Shown in pieces: positions 34,401 to 45,443 of a stretch of DNA of 64,000 bases; position 1 is the first letter of the stretch, and every line of letters starts with the position of its first letter. The stretch is from Thinopyrum elongatum (taxonomy: Eukaryota > Streptophyta > Magnoliopsida > Poales > Poaceae), in NCBI GenBank assembly GCA_011799875.1, contig CM022302.1, forward strand, positions 325,541,385 to 325,605,384, read 5' to 3'. A model generated the notes under the pieces. It was given only the letters and a program-made list of their open reading frames with translations, did not search any database and had not been told where the DNA came from. The translations under genes were made by a program, and so were the position numbers.

Positions 34401-35432
34401 AGCTGGTACTTCCTTTGTAACCTTGCCCACTGACCAAAAATGCAAATGATGATGCTGGGGTCAAATGGCTAGATGGATTTGAATGATTCTTGGTGTAGAG
34501 TGATGATATGGTCATAGGAACTGTCTGGAAAAGTTTCAGCTCAAATTGATCATCTATGAGGGTACTTCCTTCACAGAGATGCAATTTGGACAGAAACTTA
34601 GATAATTTACTGAGGAAGATTGTCTTGATGGAATGAGCTCATTTTTGGTATACAGGGGTAATATATCATAATGAATCACCCTGCAAAATTTCAGCCCAAG
34701 GAGATCAAGGAATCAAGCACTTCCTTTGCAAACTGAAAATCTGAACAGAATTTGCAAAGTGGTGTTGTGCTCAAAATTTAATGAGTGGAACTTGAGATCT
34801 TGATGGAAATGGTGAATATAGGGGTAGGACAAGCTCCACAAATTATTTGGGATTTTTCCCAACTACCAAAATGGTAGTTCCTTTGGAAAGGCCCCAAATT
34901 GATATATTGGCTTTAAATAGGAAAATGCAATTTCCCCTATTTAATTATGGCCAATATTTTTATGAGAGCTCAATATGATCACAAAGAATACCTCCACAAG
35001 TTTTCATGAACTTTGGAGATGGATAGATATTATTCTGGATTTAATTCCTCGGAAAGGAAGAAAAAGGAATTAATTCTAGATGAGAAATATTGCATATGAC
35101 TTGGCAAAATTTTAGCACATCTAGGGTTTATGAGTGAAGGATGATCTCCGGAAATTTTGGGAGGATCAACTGAGCAAGAAAAATGATAGTTCCTTTGTAA
35201 ACGCAAAGGCAGGATTTCCAGTTCCGATATTTTGGAACTAGGGTTTGAATGAGGTTCGGGGTTTACTGACGGAAACTTGACTGGCACAAGAGCATGGAAA
35301 ATTCATGGAGAGGCTGAGGATTGTCTGAATTCACTTGGTCATTCACCAGATTCCAGAGGAAAAATTCGGGAAAGAAAAGCTAGGAAGGAATAATAGCACA
35401 AAAATCGATAACCCGATTTTTGGGGTGTTACA
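31415..35432 (-). mobile_element. Solo LTR of a Tekay-like Gypsy element inside the LINE
   Basis: A 4018-bp LTR with GCTGT on both sides (31410-31414 and 35433-35437). The minus-strand ends are TGTAACACCCC and GGGGTGCCACA. Parts resemble the T1 LTR, notably the block at 32162-32630 compared with 1085-1530. A TATAAATAG box stands at about 33896-33904 (minus). There is no interior, so it is a solo LTR produced by recombination between two LTRs. The GC-rich stretch at 33380-34150 produces several long but meaningless ORFs. Confidence 0.92.
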
Positions 35433-35437
35433 GCTGT

Positions 35438-35904
35438 GGGGATCGGTTAATACTCCCAAAATAAAGTACTTCGGCTGGTTTCTCCTCGCAGACAGACTAA
35501 ACACAAGGAATATGTTAAAAAGGAGGCACTACAATATTGGTAATGACTTTAGCTGCCTCCTCTGTGATACCCGTGAAGAAGAAATGGTCGAACACCTATT
35601 CTTTCACTGTGCATTTACTAGGCGATGCTGGGACACCTTGAATATCACCTGGTCTTCTCATGACAATTGGCTGCAGCTTCTGGAGGTCGCTAAAAGAGCT
35701 TATGGCCGAGGGATGTTTATGGAAGTCTTCCTTACGGCAGCATGGGGGTTATGGAAAGAAAGGAACAACAAACTCTTTAGAGGAATACCCCCCTCTTTGA
35801 CCTCCTGGAAAAGAAGGCTCAAAGAAGACTTCAGTAACCTGAGCTATAGGGCCTCTGATAAGAAAATACAACTCATCACCCCACTTGTAAACTCTATTGT
35901 ATAA
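35438..35904 (+). pseudogene. LINE zf-RVT C-terminal domain
   Basis: After the solo LTR the frame reads LWGSVNTPKIKYFGWFLL, LNTRNML and then the zinc motif C-LLC-(8)-EHLFFHC, typical of the C-terminal region of plant LINE RT proteins. The frame is open to 35904. The upstream residues of the domain are at the end of the first block. Confidence 0.85.
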
Positions 35905-35995
35905 TTTGTACTTGGCTCCTCACCCCCCCACCAGGGGGCCCCCCTCCCCCATATGTAAATATGTAAAATTCTCTGTTTGATAAACAAAAAAATGC

Positions 35996-36245
35996 AGTAT
36001 GAGCTTTTCCTACTGTTTAATTGGTCAAAAAAAGAGAAATACAAAGCTATCTTAATCATGCATAAAAGAGTTCAGAAAAGACTCAAATAATATTCATAGA
36101 TAATCTGATCATAAATTCACAATTCATTAGATCTCAACAAACGCATCGTAAATAAGATTACATCGAATAGAAATCCAAGAACATAGAGGAGAACATTGTA
36201 TTGAAGATCAAAGAGAAAGAATAAGACATCTAGCTACAAGCTATG
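35996..36245 (+). mobile_element. Left half of an interrupted repeat
   Basis: AT-rich sequence without coding signal. Removing the 17.5-kb element and one CTATG joins it with 53764 to about 53798 into an uninterrupted stretch ending near ACTCACACATCAT. It is therefore the target into which that element inserted. Its appearance recalls non-coding parts of Triticeae Gypsy elements, but I cannot name it. Confidence 0.5.
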
Positions 36246-37121
36246 TGTCAGAATCAGGGATCCGCAGACCCAAACAAGGTTCGAACTCTGGGGTGTGCGC
36301 AAAGAACTCAGCTAGGCAACAACTTGCTGCTCGCCGCCCCATGGCTTGGCTCCGGCGTGCTCGAGCGAGAGGGAAGAAGAGATGGACACGATGATTTACC
36401 CAGGTTCGGGCCACCTTGCGGTGTAAGACCCTACTCCTACTTCGTGGTGGATTGCCTCGCGAGGAGGGTGAGTATTAACTAGTACAATGATGAACTACCT
36501 TGTGAGGGCTCGAGGATGAATGGATCTGATGCCTCCCCCCTCTACGATGGAGACTAACCTATATCTATACTTGCCTGGTCCTCTTCCCCCGAAAACTAGG
36601 CGGGAAGGGATAACACAGCGGCCAATTCGAAGGGGGACAGGAGTACACCCTATCCTGACTAAAGGTGGTCTTCGTCTGCAAAGCTTCTGGTCGTGACGCG
36701 CAGGTGGGCTCGGTGATGACCTCCGTCCTGCCGAGCCCATGGTCTTGGTCTCGTTGCACCGGAATGGCAACCTTTGGGGGATTCCTCGGGAACCCGCATA
36801 CGTCCTTGTCCCTCTAGCACCAAAGAGGAAACTGTCATGGACTGCGCCCGCTGGCGGCCTCCTGGCTTCGATCGTCATGGCTCACGTCACCATGCACCTC
36901 GTGAGGTGGGGTGCGAGCCTAGAGATGTCCGCCCCTCGGGAGACAGTCTCGGGACGCCGCTCCTCTGGGGGTCTTGATGTAGTTCACCTCGCAAGGCAGG
37001 GGCCCTCGTGAGGGTCTTGCTCGTGAAGTCTTAGAGCTGGGCCGCACCGGGCCTTTGACGATGCCACGCGATGGGCCGCAGGCAGACGGGCCTGGGTACC
37101 CCCGGTCGCAGAACCCCGATA
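36246..37121 (-). repeat. 17.5-kb element, 3' LTR
   Basis: Direct repeat of 52897-53758. Its inner end reads CCCCGATA instead of CCCCGACA, a C-to-T change in the terminal CA. A purine-rich tract follows on the minus strand at 37122-37136. Confidence 0.9.
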
Positions 37122-37367
37122 GTAGCCCCTGGGCCCGCGGTGCGCCTGACCCTTCTTGGAGGCAGAGATGAAGAGGAGATGCGAAGCTGCGTGGGACCTA
37201 ACCGCCTGCGGGCCAGGCTCGACACGTGGCGCAAGGCGGGGTGTGGGACGCCCTCACTTCCCCATGACTCCTCGGCAAGTGCCCCGGCTGACATTAAGCC
37301 TGGCGCAGGCCGCAGGGCCATCGTTGCTCCGAAGGTGAAGGGTTGCGGGTTGGCCTCCTCCGATTTC

Positions 37368-37376
37368 TTATAAGAG
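37368..37376 (+). promoter_or_regulatory. TATA-like box of the antisense unit
   Basis: TTATAAGAG on the plus strand, about 80 bp before the ATG at 37449, antisense to the element. Comparable boxes occur at the same place in G1 (16676) and N2 (42297). Confidence 0.45.
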
Positions 37377-37448
37377 GGCGAAGGGGTGGAGCCCTCAGCC
37401 CACCTCTGTCTTCTCGACTCCTTATCTTCTACCGCTGCTGCCGTGACC

Positions 37449-38255
37449 ATGGCGCCCTTGAGAAGCTTCACCGCCGCTGAGAAGGGCAAGACAAAGCAGG
37501 AGGAATCGGAGCCTCCGCCGCCCGCCAGAGGGTGGGGCCACCCTCGCAAGTCCACTGCTATGCCTGAGGCGCTTCACCGGGGGTGCGGGTGAGCTCCATT
37601 GGCGGCCCGCACCGGTTCCAGCGGCCGCGGGAAGAACCCTTCCCGCGGGCGCGGCTGTGGGGGTCGAGGCAGCCGTGGCTGAGGAGGGAGAGACGGGGCG
37701 GCCGCCCGGCCGCCTTGGGTGTGGGCCCACTCTACCGACTCGGCTGGCGAGTTCATCGTGTGGATGGACAGCCCGCCACGCACCCGGCTCCAGCTCCCGG
37801 GGCTCCTTCACGAGGGAACTGGCGGTGGATGCGCCTCTCAGGCTATGGTTGCAGCTGGATGGCTGCTGTAGTAGGTCCTCCTGGGTGGAGGCTGAGGTCA
37901 CCCCCTCTGGCTTCGTGCACCTGACTCGAGGGTGGAAGTCGTTTGCCTGCGCTCGCGGCTTGAAGGGTGGGGGCAGATCCTCCACTTCAAGTTCGACGGG
38001 GCAGCGCCGCTCTTTGTGAAGATCTTCGGGGAGACCGGCTGCTACCCGGAGAGCGACGGAAGCAGCGGTGAACACCCCTCCTCCAGCGACGACGACCACA
38101 ACAGCGGTGGCGACATTCTCGGCGATGAACTTGCCCTTGGCGATGGCCGTGGTGCTTCCAACGGCGGTGGCACCTCCTCCAGGGGAAGCAGAAGCGACGA
38201 TGACTACGACGAGCCACCACGCCATCACATCAAAGTGGAGGATGACTCCGACTAG
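37449..38255 (+). pseudogene. Antisense B3-like gene in the 3' region of the 17.5-kb element
   Basis: ATG at 37449 opens 47 codons, then the coding signal continues through several frames. Near 37745 it reads GEFIVWMDSPP. At 37800-38050 it resembles the C-terminal half of a plant B3 DNA-binding domain (RGWKSFACARGL, then after a one-base shift LHFKFDGAAPLFVKIFGE and CYPE). The last open segment (37932-38255) ends with a Ser/Gly- and Asp-rich tail (SSSDDD, RGSRSDDDYDE). B3 domains bind DNA in plant transcription factors. At least two frameshifts make it a pseudogene. It runs opposite to the element's own genes. The B3 call rests on pattern recognition. Confidence 0.5.
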
Positions 38256-38267
38256 GCGCCCGCAACA

Positions 38268-38793
38268 TGGGAGTGGGAGCCTCAAGAGTGGCGGCCTCCG
38301 GGAGGAAGTTTCTTTTGTTCTTTCCTACACTTGGATGACATGGGCCCCATGGGGGCATGTAAGAAACCACGGTGCTTGCGCCTTTATTTTAATGCTTCTA
38401 TCTTGCGTTTAAATCATCGTGGCGTCTCTTGTTCGGGCTCGGCCCCTTTTTCTTTATGATCACATAGTGCTCTATGTCGCTGGGACCCAGTGCCCAAGCA
38501 AGCCTCGGCCGTCGCTGGTATGCCAGGTCGTGGGAGTGGGAGCCTCAAGAGAGGCGGCCTCCGGGAGGAAGTTTCTTTTGTTCTTTCCTACACTTGGATG
38601 ACATGGGCCCCATGGGGGCATGTAAGAAACTGCGGCGCTTGCGCCTTTATTTTAATGATTCTATCTTGCATTGAAATCATCGTGGCGTCTCTCATTCGAG
38701 CTCGGCCCCTTTTTCTTTACGATCACATAGTGCTCTATGTCACTGGGACCCAGTGCCCAAGCAAGCCTCGGCCGTCACTGGTATGCCAGGTCG
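38268..38793 (+). repeat. Tandem duplication, unit 263 bp
   Basis: Two nearly identical copies, 38268-38530 and 38531-38793, both starting TGGGAGTGGGAGCCTCAAGAG. A diverged third copy of part of the unit and its flank lies at about 39150-39400 (GGGACC(C/A)GG, GGCAAGGCCAG and CTCCTGAGGCGCGATGCTCAAGAG recur). Confidence 0.85.
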
Positions 38794-40178
38794 CGATGCC
38801 TAGGGCAAGGCCAGGAGGCGAGGGGCTCGAGGTCCAGTAAGAGCTCCTGAGGCGCGATGCTCAAGAGGTCCCCCTTGACACACAAGTGGCTCTCGAAAGA
38901 GAAAGGGTCTTCGCCCAGATGAGATTGCGAAAGTAGTGGCGGAGCATTATTAAGAGACTCGCGCTTGGCGCGAAGAGGATGACTTAGCTTATGGGGCGGT
39001 GCAAGGCGCCCACGGCCTGTCGGTGATCTCCGCAGCATGAGGGCGCGCTTCCTTGGGGCTTTGGTTCCCTGTGCACCATTTCTCTGTGATGGGTCAACAC
39101 AACTCCCGTGAAGGGCATGTAAAGCATTGGCGTCCTTTGCGTTTTAATGGATGTAAATTCGGCTGAACTACAGCCCTCTCGCCCATGTCTCCTCGCGAGG
39201 TCTGCTTCTCTTTTTCTCGCTCGCCATGGTGCTCTACGTCATCGGGACCCGGCCCTCGAGCGAGGCTCAGCTGCCGCTGCTATGTCAGGTCGCGCTACCT
39301 GGGACAAGGCCAGGGGGTGAGGACCCGAGAGCCAATAGGAACTCCTGAGGCGCGATGCTCAAGAGTTCCCCTTTTAACATTCAAACGACTAGCGCGAAAA
39401 AGGAGTAACGTGCCTCGCGAAGGTCACTAGGAGAGGCACCTCGGTCGGCAGCGACACAGTGTAAGGTGGTTGTACTTAGCTTTTTCCGACCAACCCGTTG
39501 TCTGTCTGGGGCCGACCCTCCTGAGGTGGCAGGTCCTCACCTAGGCGCCGCTCGAATGCCTGTCTCCTGAAGTTCCTGCGCATTGACAGATTACGAGGTA
39601 CAAAGGGCGGTGCGCGCTTGCTGATTTGCTCATGATTGTTTCGTGAGAACACAAGGCACTAAGGACCTGATGAGGTGACGTGCACGGGGCCAGCCCACGA
39701 GCCAGAGCTCAATCGCTTAGATTTCTCAACGCTGCAGGGATGGACCCAAGCACAGGCGCTGTGCCGATAGCCCCCTCTCATGGGATGTTTAGGAGGAGAG
39801 CTGCTAACGCGTGAGGCCCGTGGGGCGATGCCTCTGGAGGCGATGTGGTATCAAGTGTAGGGTTAATAGTCATAGCAACTCGTAAAAGCATAGTTGGTTC
39901 TGATACATGAACAAAAGCAACACAGCTGTAGGGGCGGACCCTTCTCAGCCTGAGGATAATGCAGCCCGCAGGGCGCCCTCAATTGAACAACCAAAAAGTC
40001 ACCTAGCAATGTTGCTATAGAAGCGTCGAGGTAGCCGATGAAGCGTGCCGTGGAGGTTCGCTCCTCACGAGCCGGGCGGCTCCTGAGGCCCGGGAGGCTC
40101 GCGAGAGGTCGGGGCCTCATGAGGCACGAACACTGAGCGCCTGGCCTCGTGAGACGCCAATGCGAGACGCGTGAACCG
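38794..40178 (-). other. Rest of the 3' region of the 17.5-kb element
   Basis: GC-rich, with repeated CCTCGCGAGG-like and TGAGGC words. I see no protein on either strand. A weak third repeat unit is at 39150-39400. The RT remnant begins at 40179. Confidence 0.5.
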
Positions 40179-40595
40179 CTAGTATGTGGCGCCCATGTTC
40201 ACCAGGCCGAAGGGCATGTGAATGTAGTTGCCGGGGTAACCCCCACTCCGGCCGATGCATGACAGCCAGAAGAGGTCCTGAGAGGCAGCCCTGTTGAGGC
40301 ATGGGATGTTGACGCAAACGCGCAGCTCGCCGCCCGCGTCGGGGGCGGCAACTGCACTAGTGGGACATGCGGGGCGGCACTCGCCACACATGGCTTGTGG
40401 TTCCTGAAGTTCCTCAATCGCCTTGGTGATGAATTCTCGTGCCCCTGGCGCCTCGCGCCGAGTTCCTTGCTTGCGGGGACGTGTGTCGAAGCACGCCTCC
40501 AAGTGGTGCCCGAGCGCCTCCCTCATCGTAGCGCGCAGGTCAGAGTCTCTCCAAGTGGAAGCCCCCGAGCCTGCCCCAAGGGGGACGTCGGGCAC
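40179..40595 (-). pseudogene. RT remnant of the 17.5-kb element
   Basis: An open segment with a Gypsy RT start (EFITKAIEEL, a GGELRVCVN-IPCLN version of the usual GELRMCVDF-DLN) that runs directly into YIHMPFGLVNMGATY. The sequence between these conserved blocks is shortened. Beyond GATY the RT, RNase H and integrase are missing. It could not be functional. Confidence 0.75.
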
Positions 40596-40601
40596 GCCTT
40601 C

Positions 40602-40899
40602 CTATGCGGGAGGAAAGCTTGCCCCGGTGGCAGGCGCGGCACCTGAGGCGTCACTGGCTGGAGCCTTCTTTGCCTCGGGACGGTCCTTGGGGAGGAGCTG
40701 CTTCTTCTTCGTGGGGACGGCCTCAGGGAGCGCGACGTCTCCCTCACCATCGGAGTTCTCGGCTGCTGCAGCCCTGTAGGCGTGCTCGAGGGAGCAGACC
40801 TCGTCTTTTTCGTTACAGCCGACGGTGATGACGCCGCTGCACCCTAGCATCTTGAGGACGTTGTAGCCATGGTGGGTAGCTGCCCTGAACTTGGCGAGG
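40602..40899 (-). pseudogene. C-terminal part of the protease region of the 17.5-kb element
   Basis: The sequence continues the LPYNAILGYPA frame of 50674-50790 after N2 is removed: LAKFRAATHHGYNVLKM, then GVITV-CNEKDEVCSLEHAYR and a Lys/Ala-rich linker. N2 inserted between ILGYPA and LAKF. The frame is open to about 40602. Confidence 0.8.
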
Positions 40900-40904
40900 G
40901 CAGG

Positions 40905-41817
40905 TGTCGTGGGAAACCACGGCCACCTATGGGGCCAAGGGCCCCTTTTCGTTCGGTAGGGAGACTGAGCACGTTGCACAAAGAGTGGAGGAGCGTAGTG
41001 TAGCGCGGCAAAGATCACACGGGCAGTTTTACCCAGGTTCGGGCCGCCGCGAGGCATAAAACCCTACTCCTGCTTTGGTGGATTGATGGTGGATGGTGGT
41101 GGAAACGCAGCGCTCTTGCCCGGCAGGGTTGCCTCGGGGCGAGAGCAACTACACGCGTATGAGTGTACAAGGGTCCGAATCCTTTCTATGGTTGCCATGG
41201 GCCTCCTTTTATAGATCAAGGGGTCACCACAGTGGCAAATCAGTCATTGTGTACTGATTACAAAGCGAACAGTGCTATCATATCTGCTCTGCAGACAGAG
41301 CAGTATGCATTAAATGCGCCGCTTAGTGTCACATCATGGCCTACCCGGCACGCCTTGCCGGGTTGTTTGGCCACCTTCTCTCATGTCTGCGTGACACGTC
41401 ACAGGACGGGTGTCATCTGGAGGTGATTCCTGTAGGAAATGGCTGCCATGTGGCAAAAGGCAGCCACTTAGTCATCTTGGGGCTTGACACCGCACCGATC
41501 GGGGACTTGCGTCGCTGTGAGGTGGGGCGGTGAAGCCTTGGCGGGGTGTTTCGCCTTCGTATGCCCCGGCAGGCCTGCCAGGGCAGTCCTGAGGCTTGCT
41601 TCCGGGGCAACCCTGACCTCTCCAGGCTCTCCTGCCCGGCAAGGGAAGTTTTCCCTTAGCGGGGTCTTGCTTCTTGGCTTGAATTGGTCTTCTCAACTTG
41701 CCCTTTGATTCCTCAAAGAGCCTATCTCTTCATCTTGGCCTTGTCTTGGATGTTGCAATCTTGATCTTGGGCCTGTGCACGGTCTGGGCAACAGACCCAG
41801 GGTTTGTTGCACCAACA
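40905..41817 (-). repeat. N2 3' LTR
   Basis: Starts TGTTGGTGCAAC on the minus strand and ends CCCACGACA at 40905. A TATAAAAGG box stands on the minus strand near 41206-41214. The purine-rich tract with the core CGGGGGC lies at 41818-41832. Confidence 0.92.
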
Positions 41818-41832
41818 GGAGCCCCCGGGCCT

Positions 41833-43250
41833 GGCCCGAACACGCTGCCGGGCGTCATCGGGGTAGGCCCTAACTTGTGCACAGGCAAGGGGGAATAGCT
41901 GCTCGCCCTTTGAGATCTTCTTTGCTTCTTCATTAATCTAAGCTCGGATCAGTTCCCGGTTCTTCCGCCCGTCGTGTAACGTGAACTGCTGTAATGGAGA
42001 TAATGGGCCACGATGTGTGGAGTTACCCACGTCCCTTGTTCACGGGGCGGTAACTTCCACTCCACTATCCTCCCCCGCTTCAGGTGCTTCTGCCACATGT
42101 ATAGCATGCATTGCACAAGGTTGGTGGCGGATGCGGAGGGTGCGGGAATGAGTGCCATGGAAGAAAGCTAGGGGTCGTGGATTGGCGTAGGGGGTTGGCC
42201 TTGATTCTTCGAGCCGTCGATGGCGAGGAGGAGCCGGACTGGCCGAGCGGGGCGGCCACTTCCATGAAGAAAATCCAGCCCCCTGCCACACCCGCCTATA
42301 AGAAGGGGGCGTAGTTTGAGAAGTTCCTCCACACATCCTTCATTCGCAGCCTCGCCAGTCTCGATCTTGTCAGGCTGCGCCCGGCAGGTCCTGACGGGGT
42401 CGAGTGGGTCGTCTTGCTCAGGCACCCCTTTTGCCCTCCTTGTCTTCCACTGCAGTGCCTAGGAGGAGGTGGACAAGAAAGGGATTACGGGGCACTTATC
42501 TTTTTTCAATCTAAAATATGTAGGCACTTGCCAAACTTTAGTTCAAATTATGTAATCTCTTTTATCCATGTTTGTGTTCTGTAAGGTATGTACTTGTTGA
42601 TCAGCATATTAATGAAAAAGATAAACCTTGCCAAGCACTTGTGCATGTAACATGTCCATGCAGAGGGAGAATGCCTCCATACGCTCAAGTAAACAAGTTT
42701 TTCCCCGGTAGACTATCCTGCCGGTACCCTCAAGTTGCTGCCGCGGGGCTGGGCCTGCCGGGCACAAATCATGAAGAGGGACCAGCCCCCCACCAACTTT
42801 CTCGCCAAAGGCCACTACAACCTCCCTGACCAAAGCAACGTTCGAGTCAAGGGACGGGAGCACCTAAGTCTTGAAAGCGGTGAGGTTTTCCTATGCACAA
42901 GTTTTTACTTACATAACTCGTATGGATAAGAGAGAGAACTTATCTGTTTGGGCTTGCCGAGGATCGCAATGTAGGCTTGTCTTCTCTTCTCCTTTTTCGG
43001 GACCGAATCCACGGTAGGAGCCTGCAGTATGATGCAGATGAAAATGATGCCTCATGCGATCTATTCTACATGAACATGCAATGCTCATGATATGCTTATG
43101 CATGCATGCAATTTGTCAAGGGCCCCCCATCGCTTCATTTATTTCTCTGTTGCTCAGGGTCTGTGCCTGGCTTTGTACAAGGGGTTACATGTAACAAAGG
43201 CAAGGCCTGTACAAAAGGGTGGCTGCCGGGCAGGGCCCGACAGCCGCGCC
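41833..43250 (-). other. N2 3' region with a decayed antisense unit
   Basis: Homologous to 15100-17095 of G1. On the plus strand a TATAAG box occurs at 42297-42302, where G1 has its antisense TATA box. The matching ORF is almost entirely deleted: sequence jumps from the leader to the end block near 42450 (GGAGGTGGACAAG, then TTACGGGGCACTTATC). No other gene is seen. Confidence 0.6.
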
Positions 43251-45443
43251 TTATGGGTAGAACTTGCGGAGATGCTCAATGTTCCATGAGTTTTGCAACT
43301 GAATGCCATCTCCGGTCTCCAGACGGACTGCGCCAAGTCTGGTGACTCGTACTACCCGGTAAGTGCTTTCCCACTTCGGCGTCAACTTGTTTGCACCCTT
43401 GGCAGACTGAACGCGCCTAAGGACAAGGTCGCCTTCCTCAAAACACCGGGCACGAACCCTGCGGCTGTGATAGCGACGCAGGGCTTGCTGATAGCGTGCG
43501 GCACATGTAGCAGCCCGGAGAATGTTCTCCTCGAGTAGCACAGTGTCGTCACGCCGGTGCTGATCTTGCGCTACTTCATAGTAGGCAAGCACTCGAGGTG
43601 ACCCGTAAATGAGTTCCGTGGGGATAACTGCTTCTGCCCCATAGACTAGGGAGAAGGGAGTCTGCCCGGTAGCTCGATTTGGTGTCATTCTGAGGGACCA
43701 AAGAACCATCGGCAGCTCATCGATCTACCGCCTGCCGCACTTCTGCAGCCTATCGAAAGTTCTCGTCCTGAGTCCTCGCAACACTTCAGCGTTCGCCCTC
43801 TCAGCTTGCCCGTTGCTCCTTGGATGGGCCACAGAGGCGAACAAGATTTTGCTTCCGAGGGCATGAACGTATTGCATGAAGGCGCGACTCGTGAACTGGG
43901 TGCCGTTGTCAGTGATGATCTGGGCAGGAACTCCGAAGTGGCACACCAATCCTTTCAAGAACTTGATAGCTGACTGAGTAGTCACCTTTCTCACGGGCTC
44001 TACTTCCGGCCACTTTGTAAACTTGTCGATTGCATCGAACAAGAATTCAAAGCCCCCGGCAGCACGGGGGAAAGGGCCGAGGATATCGAGCCCCCAGACC
44101 AAAAACGGCCATGACAAATGGATTGTCTGAAGAGCTTGGGCAGGCAGGTGGATGTTCTTGGAATGGAACTGGCAGGCTTCACACTTGGTGACAAGCTTGG
44201 CCGCATCTTGGAGGGCTGTGGGCCAGTAGAATCCTTGCCGGAAAGCTTTCCCAACCAACGCCCCTGATCCATTGTGGGAGCCGCACATACCATTGTGTAT
44301 CTCCACCAGCAGTTCCTTTCCTCCTTCCTGGCAAATGCACTTCAATTTCACACCGTTGGGCCTCCTTCTGTATAGCGTGTCATCAACGAACTGATACATA
44401 CTAGACCTCCGGGCTACTCTTTTAGCTTCTTCTTGCTCTTCGAGAAGTTCTCCAGTTTGGAGGAAATGGACTATGTGCCGTGCCCAAGGCGGAGCCTGTG
44501 GCTCAGCAACAAGGACTAATAGCACCTCCTCATTCATGAGAGTGCAATCCTCGTCCGTGGGGACCGGTGGCCTGGCGGGAGGATGCATCTCAGCGACCGA
44601 AGGGGAGTTGTGCCCGGTAAGCTTTCTGCTGGGATCCTCGAGAGGTTCTACCAGGAGAGGCCTACCAGAGTCCAGTTTCCTCCTCTTTCTGGCCATTGTT
44701 GCCAGGGATACGGAGGGCTGAGTCAGATGGAGAACAAAAGTTCCTGGTTCCACAGGGAGCTTCTGCGCAGCGCACTTTGACAGATGATCAGCGATGTTGT
44801 TTTCCGCACGGGGTATGTGCTCTGTTTGCAATCCATCAAAGCGCTCCTCCAACTTTCTCACTTCCTCAACATATGCCTCCATCAATGGACTTTGGTAATC
44901 CTTGTTGACTTGTCTCACCACAAGTTGTGAATCTCCGCGGATGATCAGCTTCTTGATCCCCAGTTCTGTTGCAATTCTGAGCCCGGCAAGGAGCCCTTCA
45001 TACTCTCCTGTATTGTTGGTAGCTTCCACCCGGGGAAAATGCTTCTGGATGACGTACTTCAGGTGCTCTCCGGTGGGAGCAGCGAGAAGCACGCCAGCCC
45101 CTGCACCTTGTAGGGAGAAGGCACCATCGAAATACATGATCCATTCTTGGGGCGCTTCCTTGCCGGGGATAACTGTCTCCAATACCTCTTCATCAGGAGT
45201 TGGCGTCCATTCTGCAATAAACTCTGCCAATGCAATGCTCTAAATGGTTGATGTGCTCTCAAACTTCAAACCAAAGCTGGATAACTCCAAAGCCAACTCC
45301 ACTATCCTGCCGGTAGCCTCAGGGGTTTGGAGTATCCATTGCAAAGGGAAACGGGTGACAGCTGTGATCTCATGGGCTTGGAAGTAGTGGCGTAGTTTCC
45401 TTGAGGCCATGACAAGGCCAAAGATCAATTTTTGCACACCAGA
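43251..45443 (-). pseudogene. N2 RNase H and integrase
   Basis: Same layout as G1: an RNase H block (MYFDGAFS, NNTGEYEGLLAGL, GDSQLVVRQVN, ADHLSKCA), a linker, then integrase with an intact zinc pair CEAC and the acidic residues in GLDILGPFP, ITDNGTQF and NGQAERAN. The frame ends in EHLRKFYP at 43251. Stops lie at 45241-45243 (a CAG to TAG change in the TI-Q region) and 43725-43727 (TGG to TAG, Trp before IDELP). A third lies near 45448, in the RT/RNase H joint. Otherwise this is the best-preserved integrase of its family here. Confidence 0.9.

Larger units (their letters stand above)
28773..35995 (+). mobile_element. L1-type LINE, 5'-truncated, split by a solo LTR
   Basis: Plus-strand non-LTR element in two blocks (28773-31414 and 35433 to about 35995). 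The order is the end of the endonuclease domain, RT and zf-RVT. Removing the solo LTR and one GCTGT copy joins the C-terminal part of the second protein. The 3' end is close to an A-rich stretch (AAACAAAAAAATG, about 35985). The 5' UTR, first ORF and most of the endonuclease are absent, usual for a LINE copied incompletely. Confidence 0.85.

Noticed and set aside
37422..38285. Minus-strand ORF of 287 codons
   Set aside because: It is the opposite strand of the B3-like region. Its product is low-complexity Val/Ala/Pro/Arg-rich and has no motif.
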